Shown piece after piece: positions 37,737 to 49,280 of a stretch of DNA of 64,000 nt. The DNA comes from Erythrocercus mccallii. Taxonomy: Eukaryota > Chordata > Aves > Passeriformes > Dicruridae. The translations under genes were made by a program, and so were the position numbers. The notes beneath the pieces are model-generated. The model was not told the DNA's origin. It was given only the letters and a program-made list of their open reading frames with translations, and made no database searches. The stretch spans positions 496,001 through 560,000 of the forward strand of contig VZRG01000203.1 in the NCBI GenBank assembly GCA_013397435.1. The letters run 5' to 3'. The first letter of the stretch is position 1. Each line of letters opens with the position of its first letter.

Positions 37737-38391
37737 GTAGGAAGCATAAATCATCAAAGGAACCTGGAAATAATTTTAATGTACCAAATGTGATGAATTA
37801 TGTAATGCTTAACTAATCTTTAGATTCTCACTCTTTTGAAGGAGGTGGTATTATTATCTCCAGTTTGCTTGGAAACTAAGAGATTAAGAAGGTGATTTTC
37901 TAAGACTCAAATTGATCAGGCTGTCAGGTTCTGCTGAAGTTCAAATATTTTGGTATCTTTAAAGATCTTAGAAGTATCTTATGCAAAAAACATAGTGTCT
38001 GTTTAGATTTTTAATAATTTAAGTAATCTTCCTATGTTAATGATGAAGTGGACTTGGACTAGATCTTGCAGTACAAACATTCTGAGCTAAAAGACAGCTT
38101 AGATACAAGGGCAAAAATTCTTCTACTTCATAGTCTGAAAGCTGTTAGTTAAGCATAAAATTTTTCTTCATTGAAACTGAGACAGTGAAAAGAGATTTTC
38201 AAAAAATAATAGAATTTTTAAAGTCTTTTGGCATGATTTAATGAGTTCAGGGACTACAAATACCAAAGTATTAAATGAGAACTGTGATATTGTACTGCTA
38301 TTTGAATTCTGGATGGCTTTTTCTTCCACTGACTACTGTCAGTTAAAGCACTTTACTTTCTCATGTATTGTTTCCTAAACTGCTCTTTCTC

Positions 38392-39434
38392 TGTCATGGG
38401 TTTGCCCTGGCTTGATGCCAGGTACCCACCAGTCTCTCTCACTGCTCTCCTCAGCTCTCTGGGGGAGGGAGAATATAACAAAAAGCTCATGAGTTGAGAT
38501 AAGGACAGGTCACCAATTACAGACAAAACAGGCCCAGTCTGGGGGATATTTATTTGATTGCCAATTAATAACAGAGTGACAAATAAACCCAACTCTTACA
38601 ACACCTTCACTCTACCTCTCCCTTCATCATGGGCTCAACTTTACTCACTAATTCCCAACCTCCTCCCTAATCCTGAGCCACACAGGGGGATGTGGAATGG
38701 GGGCTGTGGTCAATTCAACACACAGATCTCTGCTGCCCTTTCTTCCTCACAGGGAGGACTCCTCACACTCTTCCCTTGCTCCAGTGTGGGCTCCTTCCCA
38801 CAAGAGAAGCTTTCAATTATCTTCTCCAACATGAGTCCTTTCCATGGGCTGTAGTGCCCCATGAGTTCTCCACAGTGGGTGCTTCCCATGGGCTGTAGCC
38901 CATCAGGAATAGGCTGCTCCAGCTTGGGTCCCCTGTGGGATCACAAGTCCTGCCAGCAAACCTGCTCCAACATCAGCTTCCTGTGGAGTCACAGCCCCCT
39001 TCAGTTATCCACCTGCTCCAGTGTGGGGTCCTCCAGGGACTGCAGGTGAATCTCTGCTCCATCCTGGACCTCCACGGGCTGCAGGGCCACAGCTGCCACA
39101 ACCATGGGCTGCACTGGGGGCTGCAGGGGAATCTCTGCACTGACACCTGGAGCACCTCCTGCCCCTCCAGCACTGACCCTGGTGTCTGCAGGGCTGTTCC
39201 TCTCTGTATTCAGCTCTTCACTCCTGCTGTTGTTGCTGTTGTGCACTTCTTAAATACATAAACCCAAAGATGCTACTGCTGTTGCTGATTGACTTGAGCT
39301 TGACCAGTGGAGTGTCCATCTTGAAGCTGGCTGTGTTGGCTGTAGAATGTGAGAAAGCTTCTCTAGAAGTGTCTCTAAGAAGCCACCCTGTAGACTAACA
39401 TGCTACCAAAACCTTGCTATGCAAAGCCAATACA
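38392..39434 (-). mobile_element. Full-length-looking solo LTR of a passerine endogenous retrovirus (minus strand)
   Basis: On the minus strand it starts TGTATTGGCTTTGCATAGC, then aaggttttggtagc, with a TATA-like tatttaag at about 39246-39256 (complement). It ends ...gggcaaacccatgaca, so it has the TG...CA ends of an LTR, about 1.04 kb. Positions 38770-39140 are imperfect tandem repeats built on ctgctccagtgtggg and cccatgggctg units. There are no gag, pol or env remnants beside it and no clear target-site duplication, so it is a solo LTR. The outer limit near 39434 could be off by about 10-20 bp. The name TguLTR5-like is from memory. Confidence 0.8.
38770..39140. repeat. Imperfect tandem repeats inside the LTR
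   Basis: Units of roughly 35-50 bp recur, each with a version of ctgctccagtgtgggt(c)c followed by catgggctgcagg. About seven degenerate units are visible, which makes the block GC-rich relative to its surroundings. This repeat block is part of the LTR and is absent from the truncated related copy at 1572-1897. Confidence 0.75.
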
Positions 39435-41587
39435 CTCAGCACAGGAATATTTTCTTTCTCTATTTATGTATATTGCAACAATACACAATATCATATAGAT
39501 TCTACCTATTATATATATCCAGGATATAAAAAAAACCACACTCAAAGGACCAAAGTATTTTTAAAAAATAATTTAATTTCAGTTAAAATAGTGTTGTAGT
39601 GTTCAGCTGAAATCAAATTTTGTTATTTTCTCGGAACTGTTAAGTGTGAAAATGTTTTCAGTAGTGTTTCTGAGCTTGGGGAATTCGAGGTTAAAAGAGA
39701 AAAATACAGGCAGTTTCTTATATTGCTATGGTAGGGTGCCATTAGTAGTCCACAGAGTACTTTTAAAAAGAAATGGGTTATTTTTGTAATGATAATGTCC
39801 TTTGATGTGTAAAAGATAAATTTTATACCAAATTCCCTCTTGAAATCTATCATAAAATAAATAGGTGTTTAAATGCAAAAGCCTTCCAGGATTTACAGTG
39901 GGTACTGTGTTAATAATTCTTAGAGGAATCTCATAATTTCTTGTCAGCATTTGCCAAAGTTTTCTAGTTTTCTGGGGTGAAGAATAAGAAGAAAAGAATG
40001 AGATCAAATTTATGTTTTCACTTATTTTTATTTGTAGAGACACACAGGTAAATGATATATGTTACAACTTTAAGGTGCCTAATTATGCTGTAAAATCAAC
40101 CACAAACTAATCCCTCATTGTTACAGTCAAAATGGCAAACAACATTGCTAGCTTTGACTAAAACTCCTATGAAGCCCTTTAAAGAGCTTACTCAATTCTA
40201 ATATTTGTGATCAGGATGAAAATATAGATTATTTTATGTATTTTATGGCTTCACTGTTCACGGTTAAATATTCTTCCAATGGACAGCAGCACATTTTTTT
40301 TCTCTGCTAAAGTTCTTACAACAAAAGAGAAGGCTTCAGTCAGGTGATACAGGAATTTAGATAATTCAGTAAATTGCAGGTCTTGTGAGCTGGTAAAATC
40401 CTGTGCTTTGGCACAACACTTTAAGTCTCTGCCTTGGAGACTTTGTGGTTATCATTAATGAGGGCCTGGCACCTTTCTCACAAGCTCACATGATATTGCT
40501 GAGCTGTTTACAGAGAAGAGGAGCATTCTGTGCTTGCATACAGAGACAGAGAATGAAGAAAAGCAAACATAAGAGACTTAGAGGAAAATGTAGTGCAAGG
40601 AATTATTTAAGATTTCTTGAAATAATAGCAGTATTGGTTCACAGGGCTGTGCATTATAGGACTGTGGGGAAGCTCAAAGATCCTGTAATTCAACAGTGTG
40701 CTCTAAAACAGCATCAAACCTTCCATAGCTTGCATTTGATGTGGTCATATAAGGATTCAAGGACACTTAGCTATAAACAGAGCCAGAGCTCATAGATAGA
40801 AATTAATGCCTAAATAAGAGGTTTTGAAATTAAGTAAATTCTGGTGATGAAGGAAATGTTTGGCAGAAATCAGAAGGTTGGTGAGGAGAACTGTAAACAC
40901 AATCAAATGATGTGCAGTTCAGGTGTCAAAACCCACATACATACTAGTAATTTTTTGGCCTTCTGTGTTGAACAAATCAAACATCTCTGTTTAGATAACA
41001 TAGGCCTGTGATAGAGGCACAGTATCAAACATGCCCCAGATCCCTGCCCTGCTGCTGCAAAGACCAAAGCAGAGTGGTAAATTACACCTGTGCAAAGCCC
41101 TGCAACACAGTAGGCTGGGTGATCCTCTGGCATGGACTGAGCTCTGCAGTGTCTGCATCCCCAGCTGTGTCCCCTCCCCTGCCCAGGTGCTGCTTCAGGG
41201 CTCCCCTGGTTGGCCAGGTAATGAGAATAAATTTATTATTGCATTTCATCTGTGGTTTTGTGGTTGTTCCTGCATCCTGCCTGTGCCAGCTCACACATAA
41301 AGTAAAACCAAGAATTGGTATTATAAATAACCACAATACCACTTGTGCTGATTCCAGTTGTTTTTCTACCTTTCTGCTGCATGGCTGAGCTGCTTGTTGG
41401 TATATCTTGAAACCATCATTCTTTGTTTAAGGAAAACTGAAAATTGTGGTGATGTACTGTACAACATTGCACTCTAAACAGCAGTGCTTTAGGAGCTGAT
41501 TGGCAAGTAGCTTAAAGATCCGTGCCATGAACTGGGCTGTAGGAGAAAGAAATCTCACCTTGGTATTATCATGAAATATGTGGGCCT

Positions 41588-41680
41588 AGAACCATAGAAT
41601 CATTAAAGTTAGAAAAGACACTTAAGATCACTAAGTCCAACTGTAAAGTGCCAAGTGGATCATGAAGATGTAGCCTAAGG
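41588..41680 (-). repeat. CR1 LINE 3' tail (minus strand)
   Basis: accatagaatcattaaagtt, then agaaaagacacttaagatca, then agtccaactgtaaagtgcc, is the reverse complement of the CR1 3' end. About 90 bp survives. Confidence 0.88.
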
Positions 41681-44500
41681 TGAACTCATGTTCATTTGAA
41701 AGATTTCTCTGTCTATTATACCAGAAAAACAATATAGTAAAATGTGTAAATGAACATGAAATATTAGGATACTCTGTTAAGTGTTAAGGATTAGCTTATT
41801 TATACATATGAGTGTTTTTATCTTTTTTTAATACTGATTTCTATTCACAATTCTATCTGCCATTGTTATTTCAACAGCATCTGTTACAACACTGTACCTA
41901 AAATACAGCGAAGTATTTATACAGCCAAGAGCAAGAGAAAAGTCTGACTTTCAAAAAAAAAAGCATAAATAAAAGGAAAGTCAGCAACAATAAAGCTTTC
42001 ACATTTGATCTGCTACCAGAGTAGCTCTTGCAGCAACAAAATGTTCAGTTTAGCTAATGAGGTTACACAGAAAGCCTTTTCGATGTCTAGGAACTAAATC
42101 TAGATCTCTGGAGCTTTAGTCTGGTGGGGGTTTTTTTGTTCGAATATTATTTATGTGTGTCAAATCCTTGTGTATCAAAGCAACTTGAAAAACCTTCAGT
42201 TAAGTGAGAATACATGTTTTTCTGCAGGCACCTTAGGAGATAGATGTTAACACATTTAAGCACAACAAAAAGGATGTAATTCCAGCCTCTCAACCCTGAG
42301 AAGGTCCAGCTGGCCCATTCTGTATAGAAAAGCTTCTGTTTCCAAATTTGAATTTAGTAATGGATATCACTTGATGAAAGAAAAAACTAATCTCAGGAAT
42401 TTTTGTTTATTTTTACAACTTCTGTATTGCAAAGTAAAATTGTATGGTATATATTTCTCTAGGACAACTTAAATATGCTCTCACTGATTTCATGGAGTTG
42501 CCCTAATTTCTTCCAACAGATATTCTGATCTGAAAGAGCTGCTGAAGTTGTTGGGACAGACGTAGGAAAAGGATAGAATAGAAGCTGACATTGTGATTAT
42601 AAAGCACAAAACATGCACACAAAATTACAGAAATAGGTTATAAAAATCTTGTTCTCTAGTGGCTGGCTACTAGTAAGGATCAGAATAGATTTATTGCTTG
42701 CTTTAGTTAGTGGAGAGATGTATATCAGATTTGGTGGCCTGCTGTGAATTCATATATCTCATCTTCCTGGGTCTGAACTTCATCTCTTACACTGGGACCA
42801 CTTTTGCCTCGGTCCTTTGCAAACTGTTTGTCTTGGTTTTGTTTCCAAAAAGTAGAGATAAATATTTACTTTTGTGATAAACAGCATGAAACTGTTCATT
42901 CTTTTCAATATATTGAAGATGAAGAATTGTTTTCATAAAGCTTTCGTACATTTTGTTTATAAAAAGTTTGAAGTGTGTGCAAGAAGAGCATGATATAACA
43001 ACAGCATTAATATGCCTGAAATGTGTCCTTTGTGTTTTATAGTGTGCTAAAGCAGGATTATTAAAATGGTTCATGAAGACCTACCATGGTGCTTTTCTGG
43101 GAAAGGCTGATTTGCATTAAGTGGTGCAGATATCAGCTTCCTTTATCTTCAGTACTGAAGCCATGGGAGACTTAATGTCCCAGCACATACTGTTGCATTT
43201 TAGTTTGAGGGGAAGTTCAAACAAAGTTTAGAGGAGGATCAGAACTCTGCTTGCTTATCTGACTCCAGCTGATCTCATCCTTTTGAAGTGCATCTAAAAT
43301 TAATGTCTGTCCTTTACTGAATTCTCTTCTTAAATACACAGCTGGGTGAATGAGTAGATCAAACTGTAAATGCCTTGTATCAAGGTTTTGCCTGTGAATT
43401 GGCAACACTGAAAAACTGATCAGACACTTGAAGCCCTAAGATTCCCATAAAATATGTTCTTACTAAATGGAAGACTGAGTTCTCAACCCAAATTAAATGC
43501 TTGCTATTTTTGAAGCAATTGTGAGTGTGCTGTAAGATGCTTTCACCCCAGCTCTGGTTCAGTCTTGCTGAGAGTTCCTCTAAATGTAGCATTTAGTTTT
43601 GACAAAGAAAGAAAATTTAGTATTGTCAGTATTTTTTCATTTACAAGGCAAAGTAAAGCTAACCTTTATAGTTTTCACCTTTGCTGTGTCAACACATACA
43701 GGAGACTGCATATTTGTCTATAAATGCTAAGTGTCTATAATTCTCATGTATCCCTTGGTCTTGTGTTAAATGAACTTTCACAGGTTAATAACATATGTAA
43801 ATCCTGTATTAAAACAGATTTTAGATGTAAAACAGGAAAGATATCTACCTGTGCTTTCTTTTTAGCACTGCTGATAACATCTAGAAAAGAAATTAAAATA
43901 ATTAATGGAGTTCTTAATCCTTTATACCATTAAATCAATACTACATGTATCTTGGTTCCAAACTCACAGTGACCTCCATGGGACTTCACATAATATTTGA
44001 ACTTAAACTCACTGACACTGGAAAAGCAGAAAACATGCTTGCACCAATTATTTTACATTCTGTAGTTTCCGGGGAATATGTGAGAAAGTCACAGATAGCA
44101 GGACTTTTCCTTTTTTTTCTTAGAATTAGACTACAAAGCATTTTATTCTGCAGGATGCACAGAACATGGCAAACACCAAAGTAAGGTGATGGGTCACTTG
44201 GTGATGTATAACAGGAAGGAGTGCAGAATGCATACTATGAGAAAAATAAGCTTGGGCTAAAATCACTTTGGGCAGCTTAATCTGACTGTGATTTGAACCT
44301 GAACATTTTTTGATTCACCTGCTTAATTTTCTTTTCTTTTACAGCTGGGAGAAATACAAGAGTTAACCTGACTTTTATGTCCTTTTCGGTTTGAAGTGTG
44401 GATATTATAAAACATGTCTCTTAATTCTTGTTTGCTTGTTCATTTTATTCCAGCTGTTTTGTACATTTGCTTAGCTGACCTTTCTTTGTCTGACTTGTAG

Positions 44501-44592
44501 GTCTTTGAAGAAGAGCACCACATCTTGTACTTGGACCATGGTGGAGTTATTGTGGCTATCAAAGACACCTCTATCCCTCTGAAAATACTCAA
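44501..44592 (+). CDS. SORCS2: SORCS2 exon H (VPS10 beta-propeller, residues 261-291)
   Basis: The exon is 92 nt, after the acceptor tgacttgtag and before the donor gtaatt. It reads VFEEEHHILYLDHGGVIVA, then IKDTSIPLKIL, with two bases of a lysine codon left over (phase 2). E-E-E-H-x-I-L-Y-L-D-x-G-G-V-x-V-A-x-K-x-T-x-x-P is a SorCS-wide block forming a strand pair in the second half of the propeller, and the HHILYLDHGGVIVAIKDTS version is that of SORCS2. The exon is easy to miss because it has no in-frame ATG and stops frame it closely. Confidence 0.96.
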
Positions 44593-46019
44593 GTAATTCT
44601 ACAGTCCATTAGAATAGAGCTGTTGTGTATTCAAGACCTCAAAGTTCAGAATTTAAGATAAGCATTTCAATGTGATCATATATGAAACAGAGATGGAGTC
44701 AGCTTAATTTACCATTCATTGAGTCAACAAAATGCAGTTGGATGTTTACTTTAAGATTACTTCATGGTACTGAAGGTACCATGGCATCATGCATTAATCA
44801 TAATAGCATTTTCTTGCATCAGTGTAGGCATTTTTTCCTTTAAAGACTGTTCTGGAACTCTACAGTAAAAGCTGTGTTCAGCATAATTGCTTATCTGCTA
44901 CTGGCTGGTGCCGGCAGTACGTGTCAATGATGCTCAGCCTGTGCTGCATTTGTGGCTTAGATGAGCATTCAGGAGAGTTCATTGATACTGTAAAGTCTCT
45001 GTCCTTTCCAAGGGCCATAGGGAAATTGGAGAATAGCCCTGAGTTTCTCTGGAAAGAGCAATTTAATGTAGAGTTTGGGAGCCAGCAGGCAAAGGACTTA
45101 TTTGCACTTATGTGCCATGTAATTTGGTGTGCCAGAATCATAGCTCATCTGAGCTATTCATGCACAAATTAACTGCAGTGTGCACAGATCCTCTCACATG
45201 GTGAAAATGCAGCAAATGGCCTTCTCGGCCTTCTTGGCAGGAAGGGTTTGTTGCAAAGCATTTTGTTATAAAATATCAAGTTTTAGACTGCATGATAGTG
45301 CATCAAAACATGGTAACCTTGCGTAATGGCGCACAGAACTATAATCTTCAGCATACAAAAACTGTAAGACATCTTTATCACCTATGAATTGGCTCAGTTT
45401 TGCAGAGTTATGTTATATACATGAGTAGGAGCGAGGCTCTGTACCTCGTTATCTGGACTGAAAGCCATCATTAATCTACTGTCCAAAAGACCTGGAAGAA
45501 AGTTTTGGATGCACATTTGAAATATGTTTTGAAGTATGTTTTGCTTTTGCTGATTCATCAGTATCTTTTGCACATGTTTAAGTGGACAGTAGCAGCCATG
45601 AAGGGCCATCCTCATACTGGTGCCTGGAGTTAGTACACCTCCCACGTTTTAGCAGTTGGCCTCTCATGTTTCACTGACCTCTGCTTAGCAGATCTATAGC
45701 TCAGAGACTACTAGAAAGAATGAAATGTGAATTAACTTGCTTTTGAATCTTCAAGGGAGCAAGATAGTTTGTTGACAGAGCTCAGTTTTTAATCAGCCTG
45801 GGGAATTTTATTGGTGTGTAAAATTTATTCCACCTTCTCATAAAGATGAGAATCCCCGGATAAGTTGCTGAGGAGAATATCACAATATCTTGCACTGTCT
45901 AAGCATACTGTATTTTGTGATCAAAAATCCTAAGCTTTTGTAGTGAGGGGATTTTTTAAAGTGCATTCTGCTTTGTATAGCAATAGTTGTAAATGAAAGC
46001 CTTCTCTGCTTTTTTACAG
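44593..46019 (+). other. SORCS2 intron H-I (1427 bp)
   Basis: Unique sequence between the donor gtaatt and the acceptor tttttacag. I recognise no repeats. The overlapping antiparallel open frames at about 44878-45172 have no similarity I know and are taken as chance. Confidence 0.88.
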
Positions 46020-46127
46020 GTTCAGCATAGATGAAGGCCAGACCTGGAGCACACATAATTTTACCAGCACTTCTGTCTTTGTAGATGGACTGCTTAGTGA
46101 ACCTGGAGATGAGACACTGGTCATGAC
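46020..46127 (+). CDS. SORCS2: SORCS2 exon I (VPS10 beta-propeller with Asp-box, residues 291-327)
   Basis: The exon is 108 nt, after a strong acceptor (cttttttacag) and before the donor gtaagg. It completes the lysine codon, then reads FSIDEGQTWSTHNFTSTSV and FVDGLLSEPGDETLVM, with two bases of a threonine codon left over (phase 2). S-I-D-E-G-Q-T-W (residues 293-300) is a canonical Asp-box. N304-F-T is an N-glycosylation sequon. L-F/V-F-V-D-G-x-L-x-E-x-G-x-E-T-x-x-M-T is conserved throughout SorCS1-3. It precedes the largest intron of the window (13.1 kb). Confidence 0.96.
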
Positions 46128-48552
46128 GTAAGGTTTTGGTTTCACCTCTGTTTTCAGTCCTCTCTCTGTTTTTGCATTTGCATAGATTTTCAGCTGTGCC
46201 TGTTTGAGATGGTCCTTGAGTCAGTGGATTTTGCTTCTCAAGTCACACAGACACATTAATGTCTGAAACTCCCTGGTATGTAACCCGTCTTTGAAATCAT
46301 CTGACAGCAGTATTTCAGATTTTAAAGAAGTATTATGTTCAAATGAAATCTTGTAGAGTTACCACCAGGGAGAGTGGAATAATAAGACTGCTTTGCATCT
46401 GAAAGATGCAGGGAAAAAATAACTATTTCCTCTTGGGTATTTTTTTGTTTGTTTTTTTTTTTCTACAGATTTTTAGTCAGACATCAAAAATGTTAAACAT
46501 CTATTGTCTTCACAGTGTAAATAACTATAGTATTGTCTTAGTAAATTGCACTGCAGTACTTAGTAAAACCAAGCACTGTGCTGTCAAATATCTGGTTTTG
46601 TTCTGTACAGTGACAGAGCGAGATGCCATGAATAGAGTTAAAAATAACCAAATTCTGCAACTCAGAATTGTTTATCCTGTTTATCTGTCTTTTTCCAAAG
46701 GATCAGGGACATCTGGATCTGAGCTGCACATTTTGCTCCATCCCTGGGATAAATGCCAGTATTTTAGAAATGTCTGAGCGTGAAAAACACCTGTCTAGTC
46801 AGGGAGAAAGGCACGTGCTGCCTGCAGCCAGAAAGGGGAATGAATGCACTCAGGGCAATGCACACAGGTTGTTGTGTGTGCTCCTATTGTAACAGTTTGT
46901 GTGATTTTTACATCGGAGCTCAGTGCGCTCAACTCGTTTTCTCCCACAAGTTTCAAACAGAGCTGTCTTTGACATGTACCAGTATCATTTTCCCCAGGGA
47001 AAAATAAATAAATAGCCCAGTGTATAAAGGACCCTCAGCAAAACAGAAATCCTACCCAATGTACTACAAAGTGTTGTGCCAAGTCCATAGCACTGCGCTG
47101 CACAGAGGGAAACTTGGTCTGTTGGTCATTTCTCCCTTTCTCCACTGCCCCATTTTTCCTCCATTATACTCCATCTGTGACCTGAGAAGAACAGTATTAT
47201 CCCATCATCTTCTCCTTCCCTCAAATATAGGTTTATTTATGATATAATACATGCTACATGGAGACATTTACGCCTTTGAATAAGGGATTTCCATTGATTT
47301 CAGTAAAAGTAGATGGATCAAAAGCTTATCCCAAACTGTACTTACTGGCAGATAAAATGATATGTGGTGACTGGACATTCTGGGCTTTGTTTTTTTTTCT
47401 TGTTAAATATCATTAAAAACCGTGATTCTGTGAAGATGTGCTTAATTGTCTGGCTGAATGGGCTAAAGTGCTCTTGTAAAACATAATGCCTTTCTAAAAT
47501 AATCTACAATACATAGAGCTGCAGCTAGGTTTGGTACATGAGCCCAAATTGACATAAAAATCATCATGTGACTTGTATATTTCTAAAGGCACAGCAAGAG
47601 TTTGACTCCAGTGTGTAATGCCAGGCTTGTATGATCTTATTTTTTAGCTAGTTTTACTGAGCATGGAGGGCAGCAAACATTTAATAGCACAAACTGGTCC
47701 TGAAGACACATGCAAATTTCCTACCAGATTCTAAAGACCATGAGAAGAATAAACCTTCAGTGTGTGTTTCATTGTTGCCATTATATCAAATTCCTTTTCT
47801 CTCCTGCTGCTTTTGACTGTGTTTTACCTTCAGGGTGATGTTGTCAGCCCAGTGATGCTCTGTCTGACGTTATGGCAAGACCTTTTGTCATTCTGTCTGG
47901 ATTAGTTCATTTTTTCCTGAAAACTTATTTCTTGTACTAAGTTGTTATGCTTGACTTAATCTACAGTGATTTGTTGCTTTTGAGAAATATACATTCCCTG
48001 GGAAAAAAAAAACAAAACAAAAAAAACCCAGAAATCAACTATGACATCTTTTCATTTTGTTAGATAGAATTTTCTTCCAAGTAGTGGTAAGATGAACATG
48101 TAAATGGTAATGAAAATAAATTAGTAGTGTCTTTCACCTTGAGGAATCCCCAAATCCATTGCCAAGGACCTAGTCTGACACTTTTTACTGGTACGGGAAC
48201 TTGATTTTCTTCCTTTGGTGTGGAATATGCTTGAATAAAGACTTTGAATAAAGCGTGCGATGCATAAATTGGGAGAGAAAGCATAATTCTGAAGTGGAAA
48301 GGTAATAACTCAAAAATGCACAGCAAAATTAAGGAATGGACAATATTTCATTTAAAGCTCCTAGAATAAACTCACAAAATAGTCAAAGAATATTTTACAT
48401 GTACTGAAAGTGACTGTTATGGTGAAATCCTGGTTTCACTGAGTCAGTCTGTGTGTAAGAGACTTCTCACTCTCCAGCATGATGTCTGGAATATTACCAG
48501 ACTTGTAAGTGGTTTGCATTTGAATTCCAGTTCTGTCCTAATTTATCCAAAA

Positions 48553-49280
48553 TCACAGAACCATAATATCTCACAATGGTTTGGGTTGGAAGGGAACTTT
48601 CAAGACCATTTCATTCTACCCCTGCTCTCCTGGGCAAGGACACCTACTAGAACAACTTGCTCAAAGCCCCATTCAGCCTGGCCTTGAACACTTCCAGGGA
48701 TGGAGTATCCACAGCTTCTCTGGACATGGTCCAATGCCTCCACATCCTTCTTATGTGGGCACCCCAGAGCTGGATGCAGCACTGTGGGTGGGGTCTCATG
48801 AGAGTAGACAGAGTGGCAAAATCCCCTCTCTTGCCCTGCTGCCCATGGTGCTTTGGATGCAGCCCAGGAAAAATTTGGCTTTTTGGGCTGTCAGCACACA
48901 CTGCTGGCTCATGTTGAACTTCTTGCAAACCAACACCCCCACTCCTTCTCATCAGCGCTGTTTTTAACTCATTCTTCCACCCAGCCTGTGTCTGTGCTTG
49001 GGATTGACCCAAACCAGGTGCAGGACCTTGCATTTGGCCTTGTTGAACTTCATGAAGTTCACATAGGCCCACCTCTGAAGCCTTCAAGATCCCTCTGGAT
49101 GGCATCCTTTTCCTCCAGGGTGTTTCCTGCACCACACAGTTTGGTGTCATAGGTGATTTTCTGAGGAAGCACTTGATCCCACTGTCCATGTTATGGCAAA
49201 GGTGTTGAACAGCACTAGTCCCAATACTGACCCCTAAGGAATGTCACTACTGACTCTTTTCCATTCCAGAATGAGGGGGT
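48553..49280 (-). repeat. CR1 LINE, minus strand, with internal deletion
   Basis: The plus strand begins tcacagaaccataatatctc, then atggtttgggttggaaggg (CR1 3' tail reversed). It continues through the CR1 ORF2 end region with recognisable pieces: agctggatgcagcactgtggg, ccaggtgcaggaccttgcat, ttgaacttcatgaagttcac, tgttgaacagcactagtccc. The usual several hundred bases between the 'gtccagag' and 'agagaagctgtgga' segments are missing, with the junction at about 48715-48732. The 180-codon minus-strand open frame here is decayed CR1, not a host gene. Confidence 0.92.

Larger units (their letters stand above)
37737..44500 (+). other. SORCS2 intron G-H (6764 bp)
   Basis: Its main content is a minus-strand LTR at 38392-39434 and a short minus-strand CR1 tail at 41588-41680. 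A GC-richer block at about 41030-41220 is not identifiable. The remainder is AT-rich unique intron. Confidence 0.88.

Noticed and set aside
40403..40795. 130-codon plus-strand open frame in intron G-H
   Set aside because: Sequence is not similar to any family I know and has no splice or promoter context; length is unremarkable for chance in 64 kb and six frames.
48647..49189. 180-codon minus-strand open frame
   Set aside because: It lies wholly within a CR1 LINE in CR1 orientation; the sequence is decayed CR1, not a host gene.
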